A stretch of DNA of 64,000 nucleotides from Lewinellaceae bacterium. Its GTDB lineage: Bacteria; Bacteroidota; Bacteroidia; Chitinophagales; Saprospiraceae. Position numbers and translations under genes: made by a program. Where the stretch lies: contig JACJYE010000005.1 in the NCBI GenBank assembly GCA_020636255.1, positions 124,001-188,000 on the forward strand, read 5' to 3'. The notes beneath the pieces were generated by a model. The model had not been told where the DNA came from, made no database searches, and saw nothing but the letters and a program-made list of their open reading frames with translations. Below are positions 17,664 through 26,877 of the stretch, piece after piece (the first letter of the stretch is position 1; the number at the start of each line of letters is the position of its first letter).

Positions 17664-20129
17664 ATGTATACCTCCTACACTACCGAAGAAATTAACCAAG
17701 CGCTAGGCCTTCCTTACCTGCAACGCGGTACGCCCGGTTCTATAGGGTATCTGCTGACGGACAGCCGGTTGCTCCAAAACCCCGCATCCAGCCTTTTTTT
17801 TGCCATCCCTGGCGCACACCACGACGGCCGGTACTTCATCGGCGAACTCTATGAGAAAGGGGTACGGCATTTTGTCGTTTCCGGTACATTCAATGCAGCG
17901 CCTTTTCCCGAGGCCAGTTTCTGGCATGCTTCCGATGTCGTGGCCGCACTTCAGACAGTGGCTGCCTTCCACCGCAGCCGGTTCCGGTTGCCGGTGATCG
18001 GCATTACCGGCAGCAACGGCAAGACCATCGTCAAAGAGTGGCTTTTCCAGTTGCTGCACCGGGACTATCGCATTGCCCGCAGCCCCAAAAGCTTCAATTC
18101 GCAGATCGGCGTGCCGCTCTCCGTCTGGCAGCTCGAAGCCGCGCACAGCCTCGCCATTTTCGAGGCCGGTATTTCGCGGATGGGAGAAATGGAAAAACTG
18201 GCGGCCGTTATCCGCTGTACCATCGGGCTGATCACCAATATCGGCGAGGCCCATCAGGAAGGCTTCCCTGGCCGGCAGGCCAAGATCCGCCAAAAATTGC
18301 AGTTGTTCGCAGGGGCCGATGTGCTTATCTATTGTAACGAAGATGAACAGTTGAACGGTGAAATACAGGCCACGGGTATCCCAACCCTGTCGTGGTCCAG
18401 AAGCGGAGCGGCCGATATTCGCATCCTTACTGTAGTACCAGGGGGCAGCTCGACAAAGATAGAAGCCCGATACAAAGGGCAGGCTTTCGCTTTTGAGATC
18501 CCTTTTACAGACGAAGCTTCCATTGAAAATGCCCTGCACTGCTTTGCGGTGATGCTGTACCTGGGCCTGCCTGCCAGCTCTATGGCCGACGGGATGCCCC
18601 AGCTGGAGCAGGTGGCCATGCGCCTGGAGGTCCGCGCCGGCATCAACGACTGCAGCATCATTAACGATAGTTATAACCTCGACCTCACGGCGCTGGAAGC
18701 CGCCCTGGCCTATCTGGGGCGCAAGCAGTACGCCCACCGCACGCTCATCCTGTCGGATATCCTGCAAAGCGGAGAACCTGCACAGCAGTTATACGCTAAA
18801 GTGGGGCGGCTGGTGCGCGAGGCTGGCGTGCAGCGCTTCATAGGCATCGGCGGGGAGGTGCCCGCTGTGGCGCCCTTCCTGCCTGCTGCAGCCGATGCCC
18901 GCTTTTTCCCGGATACGGACAGTTTTCTGGCACAGCAGCGGCACGGCGATTTCCAGGGAGAGGCGATACTGGTAAAAGGCGCCCGCCCTTTCGCTTTCGA
19001 ACGCATTGCACGCCGCCTGTCGAAGCAGGTCCACCAAACGGAACTGGAAGTTGACATCAGCGCTTTGATCCACAATATCCGGGCCTTTCAGCGATACCTG
19101 AAGCCCGATACGGGCCTGATCGTCATGGTTAAGGCCGCCGCCTATGGCAGCGGGAGCCTGGAGGTGGCCCGTGCGCTGGAATTCCATAAAGCAGGATATC
19201 TGGCCGTGGCCTATGCCGACGAAGGTATAGAATTGCGGGAAGGTGGGATACAGGCGCCCATTATCGTGCTCAACCCCGAAGAAGCGGTTTTCGACAGCAT
19301 AGTGCGCTACAATCTGGAGCCGGAGATTTACAACCCGCGGCTGATGCAGGCCTTTGGCCATTTCACGCTGGACGCAACGCAGCGGGTGCCTGTTCACCTC
19401 AAGCTCGATACCGGCATGCACCGCCTGGGCTTTGACGCCGGCAACCTGGAGCAGGCCATCGGCCTGCTGGCCCGTTATCCGCAGCTGGAAGCCCGGTCGG
19501 CCTTTTCGCACCTGGCGGCCAGCGAAGCACCCGAGCACGACGTATTCACCCATGAGCAGGCGGCGCTTTTCGAGTTGTTGTATGAGCAACTATCCACGGC
19601 TATCGGTTACCGGCCGTTGCGCCACCTGCTCAACACCAGCGGTATCATTCGCTTTCCGCAATACCAAATGGAACTGGTGCGTTTGGGCATAGGCGCATAC
19701 GGCATCGATGCCAGCGGCCTGATACAGGAAGAACTGCGCACGGCGCTGACGCTCCGGGCGCGCATCTCGCAGATCAGAAGCCTGCCTGCCGGCGAAACCG
19801 TAGGTTACGGGCGCCACGGGCGGCTCAGCCGGGCTTCGCGCATCGCGACCATCAGTATCGGTTATGCCGATGGGCTGCCACGGGCAGCCGGCAACGGGCG
19901 GTTCAGCGTTCTTATCCGGCAGCAGCGCGCACCCATTATCGGTAATGTGTGCATGGATATGAGCATGGCCGACGTCACCGATATCCCTCAGGCCGAAGAA
20001 GGCGACGAGGTGCTGATCTTTGGAGCAGGCCTGCCCGTCGCAGAACTTGCGGAAGCCTTAGGCACCATTCCCTACGAAGTATTTACCAGCGTATCGCCCC
20101 GGGTACGGCGGGTTTACGTTCATGAATAA
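17664..20129 (+). CDS. murF-alr: Bifunctional UDP-MurNAc-tripeptide-D-Ala-D-Ala ligase / alanine racemase
   Basis: An 821-residue fusion of two peptidoglycan-precursor enzymes. Residues about 1-450 are MurF, which adds D-Ala-D-Ala to UDP-MurNAc-tripeptide: the ATP loop is GITGSNGKT (113-121), followed by a central domain with FEAGISRMGEM and ITNIGEAHQEGF and the C-terminal domain around NDSYNLD. Residues about 457-821 are the PLP-dependent alanine racemase making D-Ala: PLP lysine K490 in MVKAAAYGSG, catalytic tyrosine Y715 in ETVGYGRHG, and the C-terminal barrel with ISIGYADGLPRAAG and NVCMDMSMADVT. The fusion couples D-Ala supply to its use and is characteristic of Bacteroidota. One ATG start at 17664 is clear. 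Downstream a new promoter probably starts the PPIase genes. Confidence 0.96.
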   Translation: MYTSYTTEEINQALGLPYLQRGTPGSIGYLLTDSRLLQNPASSLFFAIPGAHHDGRYFIGELYEKGVRHFVVSGTFNAAPFPEASFWHASDVVAALQTVAAFHRSRFRLPVIGITGSNGKTIVKEWLFQLLHRDYRIARSPKSFNSQIGVPLSVWQLEAAHSLAIFEAGISRMGEMEKLAAVIRCTIGLITNIGEAHQEGFPGRQAKIRQKLQLFAGADVLIYCNEDEQLNGEIQATGIPTLSWSRSGAADIRILTVVPGGSSTKIEARYKGQAFAFEIPFTDEASIENALHCFAVMLYLGLPASSMADGMPQLEQVAMRLEVRAGINDCSIINDSYNLDLTALEAALAYLGRKQYAHRTLILSDILQSGEPAQQLYAKVGRLVREAGVQRFIGIGGEVPAVAPFLPAAADARFFPDTDSFLAQQRHGDFQGEAILVKGARPFAFERIARRLSKQVHQTELEVDISALIHNIRAFQRYLKPDTGLIVMVKAAAYGSGSLEVARALEFHKAGYLAVAYADEGIELREGGIQAPIIVLNPEEAVFDSIVRYNLEPEIYNPRLMQAFGHFTLDATQRVPVHLKLDTGMHRLGFDAGNLEQAIGLLARYPQLEARSAFSHLAASEAPEHDVFTHEQAALFELLYEQLSTAIGYRPLRHLLNTSGIIRFPQYQMELVRLGIGAYGIDASGLIQEELRTALTLRARISQIRSLPAGETVGYGRHGRLSRASRIATISIGYADGLPRAAGNGRFSVLIRQQRAPIIGNVCMDMSMADVTDIPQAEEGDEVLIFGAGLPVAELAEALGTIPYEVFTSVSPRVRRVYVHE

Positions 20130-20153
20130 ATCAAAACGTCACATTTATTTTAC

Positions 20154-20161
20154 TAATTTTG
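20154..20161 (+). promoter_or_regulatory. Putative -7 element of the first PPIase gene
   Basis: TAATTTTG fits TAnnTTTG exactly and lies 25 bp after the murF-alr stop codon and 92 bp before the next ATG. No TTG occurs at the expected -33 position, so the call rests on the -7 box alone. Confidence 0.4.
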
Positions 20162-20252
20162 CGGAGCTTTTTGCCGCCCTGTACGTATACCCCAGCGGTA
20201 AAGCCTGGGCAAAGCCCGGAATTTCTAATCCATTAAAAAAATCAAGAATACA

Positions 20253-22220
20253 ATGGCAAAGCGTTATTTCATCCTCCTGTTGGCTGTGGCTGCCTTTACC
20301 CTGGCAGGACGGGCACAACAGGATGACCCTGTTTTATTTACAGTCGAAAAGACGCCCGTGCACCAGTCTGAGTTCGTTTATATCTATTCCAAAACGAACG
20401 GGAAAGATGCCGACTTCTCCCGGAAATCCCTGGAAGAATACCTTGACCTGTACATCAAATTCAAGCTCAAGGTGCAGAAAGCCAGAGATATGAAACTGGA
20501 TACCATCCCTCAGCTGAAAAACGAACTGGCGGGTTACCGCCGTCAGCTGGCCGATTCCTATCTGCTCGATAAAGAAGTTACCGAGAAACTCCTGCAGGAA
20601 GCCTATGAACATATCCAGCAGGACGTCGATATCAGCCACATCCTCGTCGCCGTCAAGGAAGATGCTTCCGCTGCCGATACCCTCGCAGCCTACCAGAAGA
20701 TAATGGATGTGAAAAAACAACTCGCCGGCGGTGGTGATTTCGCCAAGCTGGCCAAAGAAGTATCCGACGACAAAAGCGCGGCACAGAACGGCGGCCATAT
20801 CGGTTACGTCACGGCACTGTTCCCCAACGGTTTCTACGAACTGGAAAAAGCGGCCTATAGTGCTCCGCTCAACAAAGTTGCGGGCCCGGTTCGCACTTCC
20901 GCAGGTTACCACCTCCTGTTGGTACACGCCCGCCGCCCGGCACGTGGTGAAATAGAGGCTGCCCACATCCTGCTGCGCAGCAAGGATGCAGAGCCCGATG
21001 CCGTTAAAAAACGGATCGAAAGCATCTATGCGTCGCTGAAGGCCGGCGCCGATTTTGAGGCCGTGGCCAAAGAATTATCGGAAGACGGCAATACGGCCTC
21101 CAAAGGCGGGTACATTGGCTTTTTCGGCATCAATAAGTACTCCCGCCCCTTCGAAGATGCCGCTTTCGCGCTGGAAAACGACGGCGATTTCAGCAAACCG
21201 TTCCAGACCGACGTCGGCTGGCATATCGTCAGGAGAATTAGCCGCCGTGGCATACAACCTTATAATATCGAAAAGAGTCGTTTAGAAGGACAGGTCAAAA
21301 GAGACCTCCGCTTCGAAGAAGCCAGGAATGCCCTGGTCGAACGCATCAAAAAAGAGTCCAACCTCAAAGAATACCCCAAGGTGCTGGATGCATTTGCTTC
21401 CGCTCAGACGGATACTTTCCTGACCTTCCGCTGGAAGGCCCCTGAAAAACCCTCTGGCGAACTGCTTTTCGAGATCGGTAAAGATTATAAGGTCACCCTT
21501 GGTGATTTTACCGACTACCTCGAACGGTCTTCCCGCCAGCGTATCCGCAGGGGGCGCGAAGCCGATATCAAGGCTGCTGTGCAGGAGTTATACGATGCCT
21601 TCGTAGATGAGAGCATCATGAAATACGAGGAAAAACAACTCGAGGCAAAGTACCCTGATTTCAAGGCCCTGATGCGGGAGTACGAAGAAGGCATCCTGCT
21701 CTTTGAAGCTACGAAAATGCTGGTGTGGGATAAGGCCGCCCAGGACTCGGTAGGGCTGGCCGAATTCTATAAAACGATAGAAGGCAAATACCGTTGGGAA
21801 GAGCGGGCTACGACCAGCATTTACAAGATGCAGGACAAGTACAAGGACAGGCTGGATGAAGTGCGCAGCTATGCTGCAACGCATACCCCCCAGGAGGCCC
21901 TCGCCAAATTCAACACGGAAGAGGACCCCATGCTGCGCTTCGAATCTAAAACGCTGGAGCGGAGCATCTATCCGGACTTCCGGGGCATGGAATGGAAAGC
22001 AGGAGCGCTTTCCCAAACGGAGCCGGACCCCAGGTCGCATACGCTCAAGTTCAATAAGATAGAAAAGACGATACCCCCTGCCAATAAGACGCTGGACGAA
22101 GCCCGCGGTTATGCCGTGGCGGATTACCAGGATTATCTCGAAGGCAAATGGGTGGAAAGCCTGCGCAAGGAATATTCCGTGAAAGTGAATCACAAAGTAT
22201 TCGATTCGCTCGTGAAATAG
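20253..22220 (+). CDS. Periplasmic peptidyl-prolyl isomerase with two PpiC rotamase domains
   Basis: A 655-residue exported SurA/PpiC-type folding factor. The signal peptide is about 1-21 (ILLLAVAAFTLAGRAQ). An N-terminal chaperone-like helical part (about 25-120) precedes two parvulin domains: about 125-225 (ISHILVAVKED, GGDFAKLAKEVSDDKSA, GGHIGYV) and 233-325 (AAHILLRSKD, DFEAVAKELSEDGNTASKGGYIGFF, GWHIVRRISRRG). The remaining about 330 residues are an unassigned charged helical extension, much longer than in E. coli SurA. It should help outer-membrane and T9SS substrates fold in the periplasm. It is the first of three such genes in a row (next 109 bp downstream), which suggests an operon. 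Confidence 0.92.
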   Translation: MAKRYFILLLAVAAFTLAGRAQQDDPVLFTVEKTPVHQSEFVYIYSKTNGKDADFSRKSLEEYLDLYIKFKLKVQKARDMKLDTIPQLKNELAGYRRQLADSYLLDKEVTEKLLQEAYEHIQQDVDISHILVAVKEDASAADTLAAYQKIMDVKKQLAGGGDFAKLAKEVSDDKSAAQNGGHIGYVTALFPNGFYELEKAAYSAPLNKVAGPVRTSAGYHLLLVHARRPARGEIEAAHILLRSKDAEPDAVKKRIESIYASLKAGADFEAVAKELSEDGNTASKGGYIGFFGINKYSRPFEDAAFALENDGDFSKPFQTDVGWHIVRRISRRGIQPYNIEKSRLEGQVKRDLRFEEARNALVERIKKESNLKEYPKVLDAFASAQTDTFLTFRWKAPEKPSGELLFEIGKDYKVTLGDFTDYLERSSRQRIRRGREADIKAAVQELYDAFVDESIMKYEEKQLEAKYPDFKALMREYEEGILLFEATKMLVWDKAAQDSVGLAEFYKTIEGKYRWEERATTSIYKMQDKYKDRLDEVRSYAATHTPQEALAKFNTEEDPMLRFESKTLERSIYPDFRGMEWKAGALSQTEPDPRSHTLKFNKIEKTIPPANKTLDEARGYAVADYQDYLEGKWVESLRKEYSVKVNHKVFDSLVK

Positions 22221-22230
22221 CCCGGATCGT

Positions 22231-22266
22231 GGCGCACCCGCCGGGCCTTGCTCCGGCTGGTGCGCC
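22231..22266. repeat. GC-rich hairpin between two PPIase genes
   Basis: GGCGCACC...GGTGCGCC with GCCGG/CCGGC inside gives a long hairpin directly after the stop codon at 22220. There is no run of T after it, so it may stabilise a transcript or weaken read-through rather than terminate. Confidence 0.5.
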
Positions 22267-22329
22267 GCATCCTCCCGAAGCGGCCGGGCCGCTGCAGCTT
22301 TCCGGAATGGTAGCGGGAGAATAACAGCA

Positions 22330-23199
22330 ATGCTTATGACCAACCCTAACATGCTCTTCGTCATCGTGCTGGCCCTGCTGGCCAGCGGCCTGTTCCCTTC
22401 CTGCTCAGGTGAAGGCAAACAAGACAAAGCGGACCGCCTGTTGGCGAAGGTGCATAACAAATCCCTTTACCTGTCCGAAATGGACGGTATGTTTCCGGAG
22501 AACCCAAGGGCGGAAGACAGCAGCGCCATCATCCAGGCTTATACGCAGCGCTGGATACGGGATGCCCTGATCCTGCACCAGGCCGAGCGCAATATCCCCG
22601 GCGACCTGAACATCGATAAACTGGTGCGGGACTACCGCGCGTCGCTCATCAGGCACAACTACGAAAAAGTACTGATCGAACAGTTTATGGATTCCACGGT
22701 TTCACAAGAGGAACTGAGCCTGTTTTACGAGAACAATAAGGAGCAGTACCAATTGGAAACACCCATCGTCAGGTGTTACTTCATCAAACTGCCTGCTTCG
22801 GCGCCTCAAAATGACGGCCTGCGGCAGCTGTGGAACAGTAATAAGGCGGAGGATTTCGAAAAGCTGGTCGACTATTGTAATATCTATGCCGTTGCGCATC
22901 TGCTCGATAAAGATGTCTGGTATAAAGTGGACGATATCGCCATGGAAATGCCTCCCGGCACCATCACGGCCGATAACGTGGAATCAAAACGGGAGCTCAT
23001 CCAGCGCGATAGCGATTTCCTGTATTATTTTCGCGTTTTCGAAGTTAAACACCGCAAGGAGATCGCACCTTTGTCCTATATCGAAGGGCAGGCCCGGCGA
23101 GTGATCCTGCGCAGCCGCCAGGAGCAGTTCCTGCAGGAAAAGATCGATGAGATGTACGAGGTCGAATTGCGCAGGAACAATATCCATACCTATTATTGA
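22330..23199 (+). CDS. SurA N-terminal-like periplasmic lipoprotein without clear rotamase domain
   Basis: A 289-residue predicted lipoprotein (hydrophobic leader ending LFPSCSG; the lipobox is slightly atypical). The sequence is helical and charged, with the SurA-type chaperone pattern (LLAKVHNKSLYLSEMDGMFP, QRWIRDALILHQAE, VSQEELSLFYENNKEQYQLETPIVRCYFIKL) up to a degenerate parvulin-like part that lacks the GGDFxxLAxxxSxD and GGxLG motifs of its two neighbours. It therefore probably holds clients without isomerising prolines. Position between two active-looking PPIases supports a common task in periplasmic folding. Start ATG 22330 or the one two codons later. Confidence 0.8.
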   Translation: MLMTNPNMLFVIVLALLASGLFPSCSGEGKQDKADRLLAKVHNKSLYLSEMDGMFPENPRAEDSSAIIQAYTQRWIRDALILHQAERNIPGDLNIDKLVRDYRASLIRHNYEKVLIEQFMDSTVSQEELSLFYENNKEQYQLETPIVRCYFIKLPASAPQNDGLRQLWNSNKAEDFEKLVDYCNIYAVAHLLDKDVWYKVDDIAMEMPPGTITADNVESKRELIQRDSDFLYYFRVFEVKHRKEIAPLSYIEGQARRVILRSRQEQFLQEKIDEMYEVELRRNNIHTYY

Positions 23200-23233
23200 T
23201 CAGGTGGGGGAAATGAAAGCCTGCCAGATAATT

Positions 23234-23410
23234 AACCGCAGAGACGCGGCGAACGCAGAGGTTTTTCACATAAAAAGCTCCTCCTATACGCTCTGCTTAG
23301 CGTCCTTAGCGGGAACGTCCTGGGGTTCTCCCGCGAAGAACGGGAAGGCAACGCGAAGTACGCGAAACGATGGCTTGAAAACACCTTTTAGCGTCCTTGG
23401 CGAACCCTTA
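23234..23410. repeat. R2 composite repeat, copy 1, left part
   Basis: Carries AACCGCAGAGACGC, TTAGCGTCCTTAGCGGGAAC and TTAGCGTCCTTGGCGAA in this order. The same words occur at 45212-45388 with small changes. The copy appears to be interrupted by the R1 element that starts at 23411, because the shared word AATATTTGCCGGGAA continues at 23580. Confidence 0.65.
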
Positions 23411-23572
23411 GAGCTTGTTTGGAGGCCGGATTTGATAGCGAAAAGCGTCAATTTTTTGGTGAGACAAGGCGTCTTTTTGAAGAGCGTACCCAAAGGTACG
23501 GTCAAAAAAAGCAACGCAGTATCACCGAAAAAGTGGCCTTTGCAGCTCAAAGGCTGGCCTCCAAACAAGCTC
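23411..23572. mobile_element. R1 palindromic element, 162 bp, with 17-bp terminal inverted repeats
   Basis: Ends are GAGCTTGTTTGGAGGCC (23411-23427) and its exact reverse complement (23556-23572). Inner inverted repeats (TTTTTTGGTGA / TCACCGAAAAA, and GTACC/GGTAC around AAA) make most of it foldable. It is flanked on both sides by TTA (23408-23410 and 23573-23575), as expected of a 3-bp target duplication. No open frame of its own: a non-autonomous, MITE-like element. Confidence 0.75.
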
Positions 23573-23646
23573 TTAGCTTAATATTTGCCGGGAATTCTCA
23601 GGGCTTACACCTGAGACAGCCCCGCATCATCAGAAAAAAAGTGTAG

Positions 23647-24999
23647 ATGAAATCTGTATTCAGCATCCTTTTGGCCATTGTGGCAGTCATATCCTGCCAC
23701 GCCCAGGCGGAAGTCATCGACAAGGTCGTTGCTACCGTCGGGGGAGAGTTGGTGTTGTTATCTGAAGTGGAAGAGCAGTACGCGCTGATGGAAGCGCAGC
23801 AAGGCGTCGTGCCCGAAGATCTGCGCTGCAATATCATGGACCAGTTGATGGCCAACAAGCTGCTGCTCAACCAGTCGAAACTGGACAGTATCGAGGTGTC
23901 GGAAGAGGAAGTGGAAGCTCAGCTGGATGCTCGTATCGAGCGCATCCTCAGCTTTATGAATAATGACGTCACGCAGTTCGAAGCTTATTACGGCCAGACC
24001 GTTAACGAGGTGAAGGAGCAGTTCAGGGAAGACCTGAAGGGCCAGATCCTGATCGACAGGATGCGGAGCCAGGTGATGGCCAGCGTTACCGTCACCCCTT
24101 CCGAAGTGAAAAAGTTTTTTAACTCCATCCCTCAGGATAGCCTGCCCTATTTCAATTCGGAGGTCGAGATCGGGGAGATCGTTTACAAGCCTAAAGTAAA
24201 TACCGAGGAACGCCAGAATGCTATTAGCCAGCTGGAAGACATCCGCCAGCAGCTGATGGACGGCGGAGACTTTGCCAAGCTGGCCGCCAAGTACTCCGAT
24301 GACGGCTCCGCCCGTGGCGGCGGCGACCTGGGGTGGGCCAAACGCGGCCGCTATGTCCCCGAATTCGAAGCGGCAGCCTTCAAACTCGAAAAAGACGAAA
24401 TTTCTCCGGTGGTGGAATCCGAATTCGGATTCCATATTATCCAGATGCTGGAACGCCGTGGCAACTCCATCCACGTTCGCCATATCCTGATCAAACCGGA
24501 GATCACCGATGACGACCTGGCACTCGCCCGTTCCCACCTCGACTCGGTGCGCCACCTGCTTCAAACCGATTCTATGTCCTTTTCCCAGGCAGTCAAACTG
24601 TATTCCGACGACAATGTGCAAAGCTATAATAACGACGGCCGCATGGTCAACCCCGCTACCGGCAACACCTTCTTCGAGATCGGTGACCTGGAACCCGATA
24701 TTTACTTCACCATCGATACCATGAAGGTCGGAGGGGTATCTGCTCCCTTCGAATACCGCGACCCTACCGGCGACATCTATTACCGCATTGTCGTATTGCA
24801 ATCGCGCACGGCGCCCCATCGCGCCAACCTGAAACAGGATTACTCCAAGATACAGAAGGCAGCCATCGAATCTAAAAAGAATGACTTCATCTCTGATTGG
24901 ATAAACGATAAGGTAGATGCTACCTACATCGCTTTCGATCCAATGTACAACGACTGCCCGGTGCTGAGCAAGTGGAGGAAACAGGACATCAGGCCTTGA
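23647..24999 (+). CDS. surA: SurA-type periplasmic chaperone / peptidyl-prolyl isomerase
   Basis: A 450-residue exported protein with the classical SurA layout. The signal peptide is about 1-18 (SILLAIVAVISCHAQ), the N-terminal chaperone domain begins EVIDKVVATVGGELVLLSEVEEQ, as in other SurA proteins, and two parvulin domains follow: about 171-262 (IGEIVYKPKVN, GGDFAKLAAKYSDDGSARGGGDLGW, FGFHIIQMLERRG) and 275-385 (VRHILIKPEI). It assists folding of outer-membrane proteins in the periplasm, plausibly including the SprA barrel. It follows two related genes but is separated from the last by 447 bp of repeats, so it may have its own promoter. A strong bidirectional hairpin lies between it and the convergent peptide transporter. 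Confidence 0.93.
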   Translation: MKSVFSILLAIVAVISCHAQAEVIDKVVATVGGELVLLSEVEEQYALMEAQQGVVPEDLRCNIMDQLMANKLLLNQSKLDSIEVSEEEVEAQLDARIERILSFMNNDVTQFEAYYGQTVNEVKEQFREDLKGQILIDRMRSQVMASVTVTPSEVKKFFNSIPQDSLPYFNSEVEIGEIVYKPKVNTEERQNAISQLEDIRQQLMDGGDFAKLAAKYSDDGSARGGGDLGWAKRGRYVPEFEAAAFKLEKDEISPVVESEFGFHIIQMLERRGNSIHVRHILIKPEITDDDLALARSHLDSVRHLLQTDSMSFSQAVKLYSDDNVQSYNNDGRMVNPATGNTFFEIGDLEPDIYFTIDTMKVGGVSAPFEYRDPTGDIYYRIVVLQSRTAPHRANLKQDYSKIQKAAIESKKNDFISDWINDKVDATYIAFDPMYNDCPVLSKWRKQDIRP

Positions 25000-25103
25000 G
25001 CCGCTTTGCTTTTTCTGTCATTCCGGCGGCTTGTTCCCATCCTCGCTCAGGCTGATACTCAGGATGTAGGTATTGCGGAAGCGCCGAAAAGGAACGGCAG
25101 GTA

Positions 25104-25144
25104 CGAAGCAGCCCCCAACCGTCAACCGGTTGGGGGCTGCTTCG
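25104..25144. terminator. Bidirectional intrinsic terminator between surA and the POT gene
   Basis: Perfect 17-bp arms (CGAAGCAGCCCCCAACC / GGTTGGGGGCTGCTTCG) with a 7-nt loop, in the gap between two convergent genes. T-rich sequence after it is short (TTT), so efficiency is uncertain. Confidence 0.7.
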
Positions 25145-25183
25145 TTTACTGCAAACGGATGTAATGGTGCACGGTTTATAGGT

Positions 25184-26752
25184 TTAATGTACCCCGTGCA
25201 TCCATTTCTTGAGGAATGGGGTGAGCAGTAGCAGCAGCACGGCCGCGCCGATCACCACATAGACGCCCCAAACCATATATACGTCGGCGAACGCTTTGAG
25301 CGCCTCGGAGTGATCGGTACCGTGGTGGGGTTCTTCAGCGATCAGCTTACCCAGTTCACCGGCGATCTTGTGCGCAAAGGCGATAGACAGGAACCAGGTA
25401 CCCATGACGAAGCCCACGATCTTCGCTGGCGATAGCTTGGTGACCACCGACAGGCCTACGGGGGAGAGGCTCAGCTCGCCGGTAGTATGGAAGAGGTACA
25501 TACCCAGCAGGAATATGATGGGGATGAGCTCGCCCTGGTTGGCCGTGCCGATAACGCTGCGGATACCCCAAACGATAATGAAGTATCCGACGGCCATTTG
25601 GGCCAGGCCGAAGAAAAACTTCGTAGGCGTGCGCGGTTCCCGGTTGGCCTTGCCGAGCCTGGACCAGATCCACGAGAATACCGGCGCCAGAAGGATGATG
25701 TATAAGGGATTGAGCGCCTGCAACTGAGAGGCTTCCATGCCATGCAGGTTTACATAGCGGTCGGTAAGGATGTTGAGCGAGCCGCCGGCCTGCTCGAACA
25801 GGGCCCAAAAGACCATGTGGAAAAAGAACAGGAACAGGAATACGATCATCCGTTGCCCCTCTTCTTTGTCTTCTGCATTGAGAGAAGAAAAGATCAGGTA
25901 TCCGATGATAGCCAGGCCGCCGATCACCAGGATGTAGTTGGTGACGCCTTCAGCATTGATCAGCAGAGAGAAAACGGGCACCGTGGCCAGTGCTCCGATC
26001 ACGATGAGCACTTGCTTGCTCAGGCCTGCAAAGAACGGTTTCTTATAATCGACGGGGTCGGGAGGCGTACCCTTGTCCTCGAACTTGCGCATATTGCGCC
26101 AGAAGACGATAACGCCCAGTACCATACCAAGGCCGGCGGCCAGGAAACCCAGCGACCAGTCGATGCGTTGGCCGAGGTAACCGCAGGTGATCGGTGCGAG
26201 GAAAGCGCCGATGTTGATACCCATATAGAAGATGGTGAAGGCACTGTCCTTCCTGTTGTCGTTTTTCTCGTAAAAAGTGCCCAGAAAGCTGGAGATATTG
26301 GGTTTGAAGAAACCGTTACCTACCGTGAGCAGGGCCAGCCCGAGGAAGAACATGGTCTCTCCAAGGTCGGTGCCGGCAGTCATGGCGAGCATGAACTGCC
26401 CCGCGGCCATCATGATACCGCCCGTGATCACAGCATGGCGGAAGCCCATCACGCGGTCGGCGAGCCAGCCCCCGGCAATGGGTGCGGCATAGAGCAAGGC
26501 GTTATATGCGCCGTACACACCGTAAGCTCTCGCATCCGCCTCTCCCTGTGCCATCTGGTCGAACAGGACCTTGGTCATGTACAGGATGAGCAAGGCGCGC
26601 ATGCCGTAAAAAGAGAAGCGCTCCCAAAGCTCCGCGAAGAAGAGCGTGAAAAGCGCTTTAGGGTGTACTTTTCGCTGCGAGTAGATCACCAAAGGCACCC
26701 ATACCAGGACGAACACCCATCCGAAAATTAGTAGGCCTAATGCAAAATCCAT
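25184..26752 (-). CDS. Proton-dependent oligopeptide transporter, POT family (second of two)
   Basis: A 522-residue inner-membrane di-/tripeptide symporter of the major facilitator superfamily. The POT signature ELWERFSFYGMRALLILYM (ExxERFxxY) sits at about residue 40, and the second signature region FFLGLALLTVGNGFFKPN plus FTIFYMGINIGAFLAP is present. About 12-14 hydrophobic segments are visible. It imports small peptides with protons. It lies 126 bp behind a second POT gene on the same strand, so the pair may be one unit or a duplication with separate promoters. Peptide uptake suits an organism living on protein-rich material. Confidence 0.94.
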   Translation of the reverse strand: MDFALGLLIFGWVFVLVWVPLVIYSQRKVHPKALFTLFFAELWERFSFYGMRALLILYMTKVLFDQMAQGEADARAYGVYGAYNALLYAAPIAGGWLADRVMGFRHAVITGGIMMAAGQFMLAMTAGTDLGETMFFLGLALLTVGNGFFKPNISSFLGTFYEKNDNRKDSAFTIFYMGINIGAFLAPITCGYLGQRIDWSLGFLAAGLGMVLGVIVFWRNMRKFEDKGTPPDPVDYKKPFFAGLSKQVLIVIGALATVPVFSLLINAEGVTNYILVIGGLAIIGYLIFSSLNAEDKEEGQRMIVFLFLFFFHMVFWALFEQAGGSLNILTDRYVNLHGMEASQLQALNPLYIILLAPVFSWIWSRLGKANREPRTPTKFFFGLAQMAVGYFIIVWGIRSVIGTANQGELIPIIFLLGMYLFHTTGELSLSPVGLSVVTKLSPAKIVGFVMGTWFLSIAFAHKIAGELGKLIAEEPHHGTDHSEALKAFADVYMVWGVYVVIGAAVLLLLLTPFLKKWMHGVH

Positions 26753-26877
26753 AATTTGTTTCGTTTGTAGTTGTGCTTAGTTTAGAAAATTCGGGAAAAA
26801 TTAAGGCATTTTATTGGAATATCGTGCAATTTAGCCGCTATTCCTTTATCTAAGCTTATCCGGATAACTGCTTCCCC

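Larger units (their letters stand above)
23200..23646. other. 447-bp intergenic region filled by repeat elements
   Basis: No gene is supported between the second and third PPIase genes. From left to right there is an AACCGCAGAGACGC block (23234-23247), TTAGCG(T)CCTTAGCGGGAAC (23297-23316), a 162-bp R1 palindrome (23411-23572), and AATATTTGCCGGGAA (23580-23594). Three of these blocks are shared with 45159-45452. Open frames that cross the repeats are rejected. Confidence 0.75.

Noticed and set aside
23147..23581. Possible protein of about 140 residues between PPIase genes
   Set aside because: The frame runs through R2 and R1 repeats and has no conserved motif; the repeats explain the openness.
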